64,000 nucleotides of DNA from Terrabacter sp. Ter38 (GTDB taxonomy: Bacteria > Actinomycetota > Actinomycetes > Actinomycetales > Dermatophilaceae). Under the pieces are notes generated by a model. The model was not told the origin of the DNA. It saw only the letters and a list, made by a program, of their open reading frames with translations, and made no database searches. Where the stretch lies: assembly GCF_024519435.1 (NCBI RefSeq), contig NZ_JALJRZ010000006.1:248001-312000 (forward strand), written 5' to 3'. The translations under genes were made by a program, and so were the position numbers. Below, piece by piece: positions 11,622 to 22,856 of the stretch (position 1 is the first letter of the stretch; each line of letters begins with the position of its first letter).

Positions 11622-12671
11622 ATGAGCACCATGCACGCGATCGTCTACCACGGCCCCGGCCGGAAGACCTGGGACGAGGTCCCGAAGCCGACGGTCCAGG
11701 CCGACACCGACGCCGTCGTCAGGGTCGACAGCGTGACCATCTGCGGCACCGATCTGCACATCCTCAAGGGTGACGTCGCGGCCGTCACCGACGGTCGGAT
11801 CCTCGGCCACGAGGCGGTCGGCACCGTCGAGGAGGTCGGTCCGGGTGTCAAGAACGTCAAGCCCGGCGACCGCGTGCTCGTCTCCTGCATCACCGCCTGC
11901 GGCGCGTGCCGCTACTGCCGCGAGAGCAGCTACGGCCAGTGCATCGGCGGCGGCGGCTGGATCCTCGGCCACACGATCGACGGCACACAGGCGGAGTACG
12001 TCCGCGTCCCCTTCGCGGACACGTCGACGTATGCCGTCCCCGAAGGAGTGACTGACGAGGAAGTACTCATGCTCGCCGACATCGGGCCCACGGGCTACGA
12101 GGTCGGTGTGCTGAACGGCCGGGTCCGTCCCGGTGACGTCGTAGCGGTGGTGGGCGCCAGCCCGGTCGGGCTCTCCGCCATCATGGGTGCCAAGCTCTTC
12201 AGTCCGGCGCACGTCGTGGCCATCGACCTGGCCGATGCCCGACTCGAGGCGGCCAAGCAGTTCGGGGCCGACATCACGGTGAACCCCTCCCGCGAGGACG
12301 CCGTCGCGATCGTCCGGGACCTGACGCAGGGTCTCGGCGCCGACGTCGCCATCGAGGCGGTGGGGGTGGCATCGACGTTCGAGCAGTGCGCGGCTCTCGT
12401 GCGCCCGGGTGGCACCGTCGCCAACGTGGGCGTCCACGGCGGCCCGGCCACCCTGCACCTGGAGGAGCTCTGGATCAAGAACGTCACCATCACGACGGGT
12501 CTCGTCGACACCTACTCGACGCCGACCCTGCTCCGGCTCCTGGCCACCCACCACATCGACCTGGCGCAGTTCGTGACGCACCGTTTCCCGATGGCCGACT
12601 TCCTCGACGCCTATGACACGTTCGCCCGCGCGGCGGACACCGGAGCCCTCAAGGTGGTGCTGACGCGCTGA
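11622..12671 (+). CDS. Zinc-dependent alcohol dehydrogenase (MDR family)
   Basis: 349-residue medium-chain NAD(P)-dependent dehydrogenase. The N-terminal half has the catalytic-zinc motif CGTDLH, GHEAVGTVEEVG and a structural-zinc cluster of four Cys in CGACRYCRESSYGQC. The Rossmann half has VVGASPVGLSAIMGA for nucleotide binding; Pro replaces the usual second Gly. A similar layout is found in isopropanol/secondary alcohol dehydrogenases. Ribosome site GGAGGAG lies just before ATG 11622. It appears monocistronic, behind a hairpin and convergent with the GNAT gene, whose stop is 13 bases away. Confidence 0.9.
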   Translation: MSTMHAIVYHGPGRKTWDEVPKPTVQADTDAVVRVDSVTICGTDLHILKGDVAAVTDGRILGHEAVGTVEEVGPGVKNVKPGDRVLVSCITACGACRYCRESSYGQCIGGGGWILGHTIDGTQAEYVRVPFADTSTYAVPEGVTDEEVLMLADIGPTGYEVGVLNGRVRPGDVVAVVGASPVGLSAIMGAKLFSPAHVVAIDLADARLEAAKQFGADITVNPSREDAVAIVRDLTQGLGADVAIEAVGVASTFEQCAALVRPGGTVANVGVHGGPATLHLEELWIKNVTITTGLVDTYSTPTLLRLLATHHIDLAQFVTHRFPMADFLDAYDTFARAADTGALKVVLTR

Positions 12672-12684
12672 GGGGCGCGCGACG

Positions 12685-13185
12685 TCAGAGGTCGACGTGC
12701 ATGATCCGCAGGCCCACGCGCTCCCCGGTCGGGAGCTCGTGGGCCCGCGGCACGGTGCCGACGACCGTGAAGCCGAGGCTCTCGTAGAGCCGCACCGCGC
12801 CGGTGTTGGTGGCGACGACGGCGTTGAACTGCATGGCGGCATAACCGGACTCGCGGGCCCAGTCGAGGGAGTCGACGACGAGCGCCCGCCCGGCGCCGAG
12901 ACCTCGAGCCTCGGCCGACACCATGTAGCTCGCCGTCGCGACGTGCGATCCGGGGCCGGGACGGTTGCGCCCCATCTTCGCCGTGCCGAGGATGCGCTCG
13001 CCGTCGACCGCGACGGTGACGCGCCCGCCGGGTCCGTTCTCCAGCCAGATGCCGCGCGCCTCGGTCTCCGTGAGGTCGGTCGGGAAGGGGAAGGTGTCGC
13101 CCGCGCGGACGACCTGCTCGATGACGGGCCACACGAGCGGCCAGTCGGCCTCGTCGAAATCCCGGACAGTGATGGTGGAAGCCAC
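12685..13185 (-). CDS. GNAT-family N-acetyltransferase
   Basis: 166-residue acetyl-CoA-dependent acyltransferase. It shows the GNAT core: ITVRDFDEADW at the N-terminus, the acetyl-CoA loop motif ARGLGAGRALV (Q/RxxGxG/A type) and the C-terminal AVRLYESLGFTVVG. Close in character to phosphinothricin-type acetyltransferases; the acceptor is unknown. GTG 13185 was chosen: an AAGG ribosome site overlaps the TAA stop of nadE and sits eight bases before it. The longer GTG start at 13227 would overlap nadE by 32 bases. Probably co-transcribed downstream of nadE. Confidence 0.8.
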   Translation of the reverse strand: MASTITVRDFDEADWPLVWPVIEQVVRAGDTFPFPTDLTETEARGIWLENGPGGRVTVAVDGERILGTAKMGRNRPGPGSHVATASYMVSAEARGLGAGRALVVDSLDWARESGYAAMQFNAVVATNTGAVRLYESLGFTVVGTVPRAHELPTGERVGLRIMHVDL

Positions 13186-13195
13186 TCGGATCGCC

Positions 13196-15238
<2,043 letters not shown>

Positions 15239-15320
15239 GGGCACAGTCAATCGCACGCCCGTGCGGGCAGTGCATGTGACGCGGGACTCGCCGCGAGCGC
15301 GGGCGTGTCCGGGACCATCT

Positions 15321-15339
15321 CTACTACCATCAGTAGTAG
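15321..15339. promoter_or_regulatory. Candidate operator, 7-bp inverted repeat
   Basis: CTACTAC, five bases, GTAGTAG: a perfect inverted repeat in an otherwise GC-rich gap, 38 bases before the flavin-binding protein start and 83 bases upstream of the divergent nadE. The half-site spacing fits a dimeric regulator. No cognate regulator is adjacent. Confidence 0.4.
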
Positions 15340-15376
15340 CCGGACACTCGTCCGACGAGCAACCGAGGAGGTCACC

Positions 15377-15805
15377 ATGTCGGACCAGAACCCGGTCCAC
15401 GTCCTTCACCCGGAGGAGTCCTGGGGCTTCCTCCGCGCCCACGAGTTCGGCCGCCTGGCCTTCCACCTCGTCGGTGAGGTGCACCTGACGCCGATCAACT
15501 ACGCCCTCGACGGCGAGCGCATCGTCTTCATGACGGCCGAGGGCAGCAAGCTCTTCGGCGTGACGGCCAACCCCGACGTCGCCTTCGAGGTCGACGAGAT
15601 CGTCGATGAGCGCGCCACGAGCGTCATCTGCCGGGGGCGGGCGCGCACCCTCGAGGGACAGGCCGCCTACGTCGTCGAGCGGCTCCCGGTGCGGCCATGG
15701 GTCGACACCCCGAAGTCCGTCGTCGTCGCGATCGAGGTCGACGAGATCTCCGGACGCCGCTTCGACCTCACGAGGCCGTGGCTGCGAGACCTGCCCACCG
15801 GCTGA
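15377..15805 (+). CDS. Pyridoxamine-5'-phosphate-oxidase-fold flavin-binding protein
   Basis: 142 residues, split-barrel FMN/F420-binding fold of the PPOX/Nim-like group. Key features are WGFLRAHEFGRLAFHLVGEVHLTPINYALDG-type N-terminal strands, an internal VICRGRARTLEG strand and the C-terminal SGRRFDLTRPWL. These proteins bind FMN, F420 or heme and are often stress-induced; the substrate is unknown. GAGGAG lies just before ATG 15377. Divergent from nadE and convergent with kbl, with a terminator-like hairpin after it. Confidence 0.82.
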   Translation: MSDQNPVHVLHPEESWGFLRAHEFGRLAFHLVGEVHLTPINYALDGERIVFMTAEGSKLFGVTANPDVAFEVDEIVDERATSVICRGRARTLEGQAAYVVERLPVRPWVDTPKSVVVAIEVDEISGRRFDLTRPWLRDLPTG

Positions 15806-15830
15806 CCGCCTGAACCGCGGGCGCCCGGGT

Positions 15831-15887
15831 GCTCACCGCAGGGGTGGGCGCTCCCCGCAGGGGTGGGCGCTCACCGCAGGAGTGCGC
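15831..15887. repeat. Three tandem 19-bp repeats
   Basis: Three head-to-tail copies (15831-15849, 15850-15868, 15869-15887) of GCTCACCGCAGGGGTGGGC; the second has one change and the third two. They fill the gap between the convergent flavin-binding and kbl genes and run into the hairpin below. Confidence 0.85.
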
Positions 15888-15905
15888 GTTGCAGCTCGCA
15901 CTCCT
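15878..15905. terminator. Bidirectional hairpin between convergent genes
   Basis: AGGAGTGCG and CGCACTCCT pair perfectly (nine pairs) around a ten-base loop. It lies between the stops at 15805 (+) and 15952 (-), so it can serve both genes. Confidence 0.6.
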
Positions 15906-15951
15906 CGCGGGAACCTGCACGTCTGCCGCGGGCGCGCACCCGCCCGAGCGC

Positions 15952-17145
<1,194 letters not shown>

Positions 17146-17288
17146 CGGTGTCCTTCGCGGGTCGGTGGGCGTGTGGCGTCACCCAGCGTATGCCCGGCCA
17201 CCTTTGCGAAATCGCGGACGTCCCGAGCGGCTGCGGAGGAGTCTGGAAGGAACCCGCGACCGCGGGTGTGAGACGAAGGAGTGAGGTC

Positions 17289-17780
17289 ATGACGACACGA
17301 CAGGGAAGCCTCGCGCTGCTCCAGGACGAGGTGGCGCAGCGGCTGCTGCAGTCTCCGCTACCCGCGCGACTCGCATACTCGTGGACCGACGGGACACCGC
17401 GGGTGGTGCCCCTCGGGTTCCACTGGAACGGGGAGGAGCTCGTGTTCGGAACGCCTCCGGATGCGCCGAAGATGAAGGCCCTGACGGACGGAGCTCGCGC
17501 AGCGGTGTCCATCGACACGGACGAGATGCCCTACAAGGTCCTCCAGATCCGTGGGCGGGTGCGCACCGACACGGTCCAGGGCGTCGCGCCGGAGTACGAG
17601 AAGATGACGATACGCACCCTCGGTGAGGAGCAGGGCAACGCGTGGCTCACCACTCTCAGGGCGATCACGACCCACATGAGCCGCGTCTTCGTCACTCCCG
17701 AGTGGGTGGCGGTCCTCGACTTCGAGACCCGTTTCCCCAGCGCGATCGAGCGGGCCATGGAGGCCGCGGCGAGAGCCTGA
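17289..17780 (+). CDS. PPOX-class F420/FMN-dependent protein
   Basis: 163-residue split-barrel protein of the pyridoxamine-5'-phosphate-oxidase superfamily. Typical strands: LPARLAYSWTDGTPRVVPLGFHWNGEELVFGTP, ARAAVSIDTDE and VLQIRGRVRTD. Such actinobacterial proteins often use F420 or bind flavin or heme; the reaction is unknown. AAGGAG lies seven bases before ATG 17289; upstream in-frame GTG codons lack a ribosome site. It is divergent from kbl and starts the rightward run of genes that leads to the protease pair. Confidence 0.8.
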   Translation: MTTRQGSLALLQDEVAQRLLQSPLPARLAYSWTDGTPRVVPLGFHWNGEELVFGTPPDAPKMKALTDGARAAVSIDTDEMPYKVLQIRGRVRTDTVQGVAPEYEKMTIRTLGEEQGNAWLTTLRAITTHMSRVFVTPEWVAVLDFETRFPSAIERAMEAAARA

Positions 17781-17823
17781 CCGCACCTCGGCGAAAGTGA
17801 CTGCCACGGGACACGACCCGGCG

Positions 17824-17829
17824 TAGCGT
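17824..17829 (+). promoter_or_regulatory. Probable -10 box for the DUF4242 gene
   Basis: TAGCGT matches TANNNT and would give an RNA start near 17836, about 40 bases before ATG 17876. No clear -35 is seen. Confidence 0.35.
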
Positions 17830-17875
17830 GGAGCCACCATTCCTCGGGGGATCGACGATCTAGCGAGGCAGTCAC

Positions 17876-18124
17876 ATGCCAGAGTTCATGGACGTTCACA
17901 CCAACATGCCCGGTGTGACGTCGGAAGCACTGATGGAGGCCCACCAGGCCGACCTCGACATCCAGGACGACGAGGGCGTGGTGTTCAAGCGCGCCTGGGC
18001 CGACCCCACCAGCGGCCACGTGTTCTGTCTGTCCGAGGGACCGAACGCCGACGCCGTGAGGCGCATCCACGAGCGCACCGGTCATCCGGCGGACGAGATC
18101 CACGAGATCACCGTGACGGCCTGA
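17876..18124 (+). CDS. SCO4226-type nickel-binding protein (DUF4242)
   Basis: 82-residue ferredoxin-like protein. The family, named after Streptomyces SCO4226, binds nickel. Matching features are the N-terminal MPEFMDVHTNMPGVT, a GVVFKRAWADPTSGHVFCLSEGP strand-loop and the C-terminal RIHERTGHPADEIHEI. Conserved His and Cys residues are present. ATG 17876 with GAGG upstream. It lies between the flavin-binding protein and the metacaspase; a hairpin follows, so it may be a separate transcript. Its cellular role is not established. Confidence 0.85.
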   Translation: MPEFMDVHTNMPGVTSEALMEAHQADLDIQDDEGVVFKRAWADPTSGHVFCLSEGPNADAVRRIHERTGHPADEIHEITVTA

Positions 18125-18159
18125 GCGGACAGGCCCCGACGACCAGCCCCAGACGTTCC

Positions 18160-18192
18160 TCCTGAACCGGCTGTATCAGCAGCCCCTCAGGA
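18160..18192 (+). other. Two-part hairpin before the metacaspase gene
   Basis: TCCTGA/TCAGGA and an inner GGCTG/CAGCC stem, separated by ACC and CC bulges, close on the loop TATCAG. It could end the DUF4242 transcript or structure the metacaspase leader. No U-run. Confidence 0.45.
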
Positions 18193-18251
18193 GAACACTG
18201 GATCCCAGGGGCCGTCGCGCCCACGCGCGGCCCGGGTCGAAGGAGTCCACC

Positions 18252-19079
18252 ATGTCCAAGCGCGCGCTGCTCATCGGGGTCAACGAGTACGCGATCCCGG
18301 GGGCGAACCTCCGCGGCTGCGTCAACGACGTCCACCACATGGCCGGCGCGCTGAGCGAGCTCTACGGCTTCGCGGAGTCCGACATCACGATGCTCCTCGA
18401 CGGCGCCGCGACGAAGGCGGCGATGACCCAGGGCATCGCCGACCTCGTCGACTCGGCCGAGCCCGGTGACGTCCTCTACCTCCACTACTCGGGCCACGGA
18501 TCCAACGTCCCCGACACCAACGGCGACGAGACGACCGACCACCGCGACGAGATCCTCTGCCCGCACGACCTCGACTGGAACGACCCGCTCACCGACGACT
18601 GGCTCCGCACGACGTTCGACCGGCTCGACCCGGGCGCATCGCTCACCGTCGTCATGGACTGCTGCCACTCCGGCAGCAACACCCGCGAGCCGGTGCTCCT
18701 CGGTGGCCCGCCGCCGGAGGTCGTGTCCCGCTTCCTGCCCAACCCCGACGACGAGGCCCGCGGCGGCGGCTTCACCGGGACGCCACGACGCGTCCGCCGC
18801 CGTCGCCGCGCGGAGGACGTGCACGTCGTCGACATCGCCGAGACCCTCGTCAGCGGCTGCCGCGACGACCAGACCTCCGCCGACGCGCACATCGACGGCG
18901 ACTACAACGGCGCGCTGACCTACTACCTCGTCCGCGCCATGCGCGAGGACCCGCAGTCGACCTACCGGGCCCTGCATGCCCGCACGCTGTCCGGTCTGCG
19001 CGGCAACTACGACCAGGTGCCGCAGCTCGAGGGCCGCGCCCCGCGTCTCGACCAGACCTTCCTGTCGGGGGTGGGCTGA
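18252..19079 (+). CDS. Metacaspase-like caspase-fold protease (peptidase C14)
   Basis: 275-residue cysteine protease of clan CD. The p20-like part has KRALLIGVNEYAIPGANLRGCVNDV at the start, catalytic H82 in HYSGHGS, the loop around D92-D99, and catalytic C138 in VMDCCHSG, the metacaspase signature. A long loop follows with an Arg run at 179-186 (RRVRRRRR) before the p10-like part (NGALTYYLVRAM). Metacaspases cut after Arg or Lys, so this loop is a candidate self-processing site (inference). AAGGAG precedes ATG 18252. The CHAT gene begins three bases after the stop, so the two are almost certainly co-translated. Confidence 0.93.
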   Translation: MSKRALLIGVNEYAIPGANLRGCVNDVHHMAGALSELYGFAESDITMLLDGAATKAAMTQGIADLVDSAEPGDVLYLHYSGHGSNVPDTNGDETTDHRDEILCPHDLDWNDPLTDDWLRTTFDRLDPGASLTVVMDCCHSGSNTREPVLLGGPPPEVVSRFLPNPDDEARGGGFTGTPRRVRRRRRAEDVHVVDIAETLVSGCRDDQTSADAHIDGDYNGALTYYLVRAMREDPQSTYRALHARTLSGLRGNYDQVPQLEGRAPRLDQTFLSGVG

Positions 19080-19082
19080 GCC

Positions 19083-22000
19083 GTGTCGACCCTCGTGGGC
19101 GCCACGCCCCCCGCAGACCACGAGCCGTATGCCGTCCCGACCGACGGGCACGCGCCCGTCCTCCCCGAGCAGCCGCTGCCCGACCCGCCGAGCGCCCAGC
19201 CCACCGAGCCGGCCCCCGAGCACGTGGTCGCCCCGCCACCGGAGCCGAAGCCGACCGCCGACCTCGCGCCGGACGCCGGCCCTGACCCCGACCCCGCCCC
19301 CGACGCCGACCCGTCGCGGCCGCTGACCCGCGTCCGCATCTCGCACGGCGACCTGCGCTTCGCCCGCCACCACGTCCTCGTCGGGCACTACCCGGGCAGC
19401 ACTCTCGTGGGTGGCGAGGGCGCCCTCGACGAGCTGCTCGACGGGAGGCTCTCGCGGGCCGCCCTGCTCGGCATCTACCCCGGGCCGATCGAGACGTGCC
19501 AGGTGTTCACCGACCCCGACGAGTGGACCCGCCCACCGGGTGCGGTCGTGGCCGGACTCGGCCCCATCGGAGGCCTGAGCGCCGCCTCACTGGCGCGCGC
19601 GACCGCCCACGCGGTGCTGACGTCGGCCCTCGGCCACCTCACGGCCGGGGCCTCGGCGACGAGCACCGAGGTGCGGCAGCTGAGGCTCTCCAGCCTGCTC
19701 ATCGGCACCGGCCAGGGCGGCCTCCCGGTCCGCGACAGCGTTCAGGCCCTGCTGACCGGGGTGCAGCGAGCCAACGACCGCCTCGCCGACACCGACCTCG
19801 GGGTCCACATCGCCGAGCTCGAGATCATCGAGCTGTGGCAGGACCGCGCGCTCCAGGCGGTCGAGGCCCTCGGGTCGTCGCTGACGAGCGGCGAGCTCGC
19901 CGACTCCTTCACGGCTGACCTGCGCCTCGAGGAGCGTCCGGGGCGCCAGCGTCGGCTGCTCTTCCAGGAGCCGACCGGCTGGTGGCAGCAGGTGCGCGTG
20001 CGCAGCGAGCCCGACGGAGGGCTGTCGTTCGAGGCGTCGATGCGACGGGCGGGCACGCCGACGCGCACCGTCCCGACGCAGCGGGCCCTCGTCGACCGGC
20101 TCGTCGAGTCGCTCGTCGACTCCCCGTCACCCGACCCGTCGGCGTCCCGGACGCTCTTCGAGCTGCTCTTCCCCAACGACCTCAAGGCGCAGGCGCCCGA
20201 CACCGACAACCTCGTCCTGCTCGTCGACCGCGGCTCGGCGCACTACCCGTGGGAGCTGCTCGACGATCACGGCACCGAGGAGGACCGAGAGCCCCTCGGC
20301 GTCCGGCGCGGTCTCGTCCGCCAGCTCGAAGGCTCGTCGATGCGAAGCCACGTGCTCTCCGCGACGAGCAGCCGAGCGCTCGTCGTCGGCGACACCGCGA
20401 GCGGCCTGAGCGCCCTCCCGGCCGCCCAGAGAGAGGCCCGGGGGGTCGCAGATGCCTTGCGACAGAACGGTTTCGAGGCCGAGCCGCTCATCGCGGAGAG
20501 CGGTACCAAGGTGATCCAGGCCCTCTTCGCGACGTCCTACCGCGTCGTCCACCTCGCCGGTCACGGCGTCTTCGAGTGGCCGCTCGGCGACGGGACGGAC
20601 GCCACGGTCACCGGCATGGTGCTCGGCAACGGGATGTACCTCACGGCGGGTGAGGTCGGCCAGATGCGGCAGGTGCCCGAGCTCGTCGTCGTCAACTGCT
20701 GCCACCTCGGGTCGATGGGACCGAGCACTCCCGTCGGCCCGGCAGCCCCGGGTGCGCCGGGTCTGCCCACCGAGCGCGCCGGCAACTACCACCGGCTCGC
20801 CGCGAGCTTCGCGACCGAGCTCATCGACATCGGCGTGCGGGCCGTCGTCGCCTGTGGCTGGGCCGTCGACGACGCCGCGGCCTCGACCTTCGCCGCGACG
20901 CTCTACGACCGGTTGCTCTCCGGGCTGACGTTCGGCGAGGCGATCGCCGCAGCCCGCTGGCAGACGTGGAACGACCATCCGGCCGTCAACACGTGGGGCG
21001 CCTACCAGTGCTACGGCGACCCGGACTACCGCTTGGCCCCCGACGCGGTCGTGCATCGCGCGACGACGGTGCGACGGGCGCCCGCGAGCGCCGAGCAGGC
21101 CAGGGTCGAGATCGAGAACCTCGGACAGTCGGTCGACGTCAGCCGCAACACCCGCTTCGGGCTCGACCGGCTGAGCGAGCTCTACGAGGCACTCTCGCCC
21201 GAGGACCGCGAGGACGACGCGCTCCAGGTGCTCATCGCCCGGACGTACAACAAGTTCGGCGACTTCGGGCACGCGACGCAGTACTTCGAGCAGACCCTCG
21301 AGCGGGGCGGGACGGCCCTGACGGTGCGCGACTTCGAGGTCTGGATCGACCAGGTCGTCCGGGCGGCGGCGACGAGCGACGACCCCGTCGACGACGCGGT
21401 CGCCACGATCGAGTCCGCCATCGACCGGCTGCGCACGCTCCTCGACAACCCCGCATCCCTCGTGCTCGGCTCGCACGCACCCGAACGGGTCGCCTTCCTC
21501 CCGGGCCAGGCCCCCGGGGCGTCGGGTGGCGTCGGCATCGACCGGCTGTGGCGGGTCGCGAGCGCCTACAAGCGGCTCGCCCTCGTCACGTGTCCCGAGC
21601 GCCCCGGCTCGACCCGCAGCGGCGACTGGACGCGCACGCACGACGCGCTGGCGAAGATGTCCGACTGGTACGCCGCGGCCCGGACCGCCTCGGGAGCGAC
21701 CGACCGGCGTCGTCACGGCGCGCTCGCCAACTGGCTCGCCGCCGAGCTGGCCCTGCGCTGGCGACCGGTCGAGGGGCGCACCGGGCTCGACCGGTCCGAG
21801 GCACGCCGCCTCATCGAGGAGTCGATCGGAGCCGCCCGCGAGGAGGCCTACCTCGCGCCGACCTTCTGGACGGTCGCGGTCTACGGCGACCTGCTCGTCC
21901 TCGACGCGCTGTGGAGCCCCCGGGCCACCGACGCCGAGGCCCAGCACGTCCTCGACCTCTACCGGCGCGCGAGCGATCTCGGCAGCGAGGAGCAGCTGCG

Positions 22001-22154
22001 CCAGGTGCGCGACCAGGTGGACTTCCTCATCGTCATGGCCGGCACGGAGGCGCAGCGACGCGCCGAGTTCCTCCAGACCCTGCGCGACGGTCTCGTGGCC
22101 CTGGACGCGCCCCCGCCCGGCACGGACGAGAGGGACGGCACGGTCACCGCGTGA
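19083..22154 (+). CDS. Large CHAT-domain protease with C-terminal helical repeat region
   Basis: 1023 residues. A disordered Pro/Asp/Glu-rich head (1-80) leads to an alpha/beta region (about 81-290, with VLVGHYPGSTLVGGEGALD and GAVVAGLGPIGGLS) that I cannot name. The CHAT (caspase HetF-associated with TPR) protease follows at about 380-640, with H494 in HLAGHGVFE and C540 in VVNCCHLG. The C-terminal part (about 680-1000) looks like TPR-type helices, including YNKFGDFGHATQYFEQTLERG. GTG 19083 lies three bases after the metacaspase stop. CHAT proteases can be activators or effectors in signalling and defence (for example TPR-CHAT of Craspase and gasdermin-linked proteases). No gasdermin or Cas gene is nearby. 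The last 11 bases overlap the convergent DHFR-like gene. Confidence 0.88.
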   Translation: MSTLVGATPPADHEPYAVPTDGHAPVLPEQPLPDPPSAQPTEPAPEHVVAPPPEPKPTADLAPDAGPDPDPAPDADPSRPLTRVRISHGDLRFARHHVLVGHYPGSTLVGGEGALDELLDGRLSRAALLGIYPGPIETCQVFTDPDEWTRPPGAVVAGLGPIGGLSAASLARATAHAVLTSALGHLTAGASATSTEVRQLRLSSLLIGTGQGGLPVRDSVQALLTGVQRANDRLADTDLGVHIAELEIIELWQDRALQAVEALGSSLTSGELADSFTADLRLEERPGRQRRLLFQEPTGWWQQVRVRSEPDGGLSFEASMRRAGTPTRTVPTQRALVDRLVESLVDSPSPDPSASRTLFELLFPNDLKAQAPDTDNLVLLVDRGSAHYPWELLDDHGTEEDREPLGVRRGLVRQLEGSSMRSHVLSATSSRALVVGDTASGLSALPAAQREARGVADALRQNGFEAEPLIAESGTKVIQALFATSYRVVHLAGHGVFEWPLGDGTDATVTGMVLGNGMYLTAGEVGQMRQVPELVVVNCCHLGSMGPSTPVGPAAPGAPGLPTERAGNYHRLAASFATELIDIGVRAVVACGWAVDDAAASTFAATLYDRLLSGLTFGEAIAAARWQTWNDHPAVNTWGAYQCYGDPDYRLAPDAVVHRATTVRRAPASAEQARVEIENLGQSVDVSRNTRFGLDRLSELYEALSPEDREDDALQVLIARTYNKFGDFGHATQYFEQTLERGGTALTVRDFEVWIDQVVRAAATSDDPVDDAVATIESAIDRLRTLLDNPASLVLGSHAPERVAFLPGQAPGASGGVGIDRLWRVASAYKRLALVTCPERPGSTRSGDWTRTHDALAKMSDWYAAARTASGATDRRRHGALANWLAAELALRWRPVEGRTGLDRSEARRLIEESIGAAREEAYLAPTFWTVAVYGDLLVLDALWSPRATDAEAQHVLDLYRRASDLGSEEQLRQVRDQVDFLIVMAGTEAQRRAEFLQTLRDGLVALDAPPPGTDERDGTVTA

Positions 22155-22713
22155 CGGCATACCTCGCGTACGTCGTGCCGCCGGCGAAGCGGCGGTGCTC
22201 GATCAGCTCGAGGTCGAGGCGTATGCCGTCCGGCAGGATCCGCGTGCCGCCGCCCACGACGACGGGCACCGTCAGCAGGCGCAGCTCGTCGACGATTCCG
22301 GCGCGCAGGGCCTCGGCCGCGAGGGTGGGACCGCCGATGCTGACGTCGCGGTCGGCCGAGGCCACGAGCGTCGCGACGGCGGCGGGGTCGAAGTCGCGCT
22401 CGAGCCGCGTCCGCGGGCCCGACACGGCCTCGAGGGTGCGCGAGTAGACGACCTTCTCGGCCGCCTGCCAGATGCGTGCGTAGTCGTGCTCGACGGCGTC
22501 GTCCGGATCGTCGGAGTCCTCGGTGGGCACGGTCTGCCAGTAGACCATCACCTCGTGGAGGCGGCGTCCGCAGAGGTAGGTGCCGATGTCGCGCTCGAGG
22601 TCGTTGACGAAGGAGTGCACCTCCCGGTCGGGTGCGGCCCACTGGAAGCCGCCGGCGGCGTCGTTCACGTAGCCGTCGAGCGAGGCGATGGTCGTGTAAA
22701 TGAGGCGGGCCAT
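22144..22713 (-). CDS. Dihydrofolate-reductase/RibD-C-fold oxidoreductase
   Basis: 189 residues, RibD C-terminal/DHFR superfamily, NADPH-binding. Motifs: RLIYTTIASLDGYVND, FVNDLERDIGTYLCGRRLHEVM, KVVYSRTL, DVSIGGPTLAAEAL and VPVVVGGGTRILPDG. Stand-alone actinobacterial members are common and mostly of unknown substrate. ATG 22713 is preceded by CAGAGT six bases upstream, consistent with a leaderless start. Its 3' end overlaps the CHAT gene by 11 bases, tail to tail. Confidence 0.88.
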   Translation of the reverse strand: MARLIYTTIASLDGYVNDAAGGFQWAAPDREVHSFVNDLERDIGTYLCGRRLHEVMVYWQTVPTEDSDDPDDAVEHDYARIWQAAEKVVYSRTLEAVSGPRTRLERDFDPAAVATLVASADRDVSIGGPTLAAEALRAGIVDELRLLTVPVVVGGGTRILPDGIRLDLELIEHRRFAGGTTYARYAVTR

Positions 22714-22782
22714 GTGTTGACTCTGTCACTCACGCACGCTCAGGGCACTTCGTCCGAGTGGGTCCTGCGCCCGCCCGAGGTC

Positions 22783-22808
22783 TAGCATGACCGGGGTTTG
22801 CGCCCGGT
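22783..22808 (+). promoter_or_regulatory. -10 box and leader hairpin for the lipoprotein gene
   Basis: TAGCAT (22783-22788) fits TANNNT. ACCGGG/CCCGGT (22790-22795 and 22803-22808) would form a hairpin at the start of the RNA. Confidence 0.35.
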
Positions 22809-22856
22809 CACCCCGGGCCGATCACCCTCGATCCCCCATCCTCAGGGAACGCCCTC

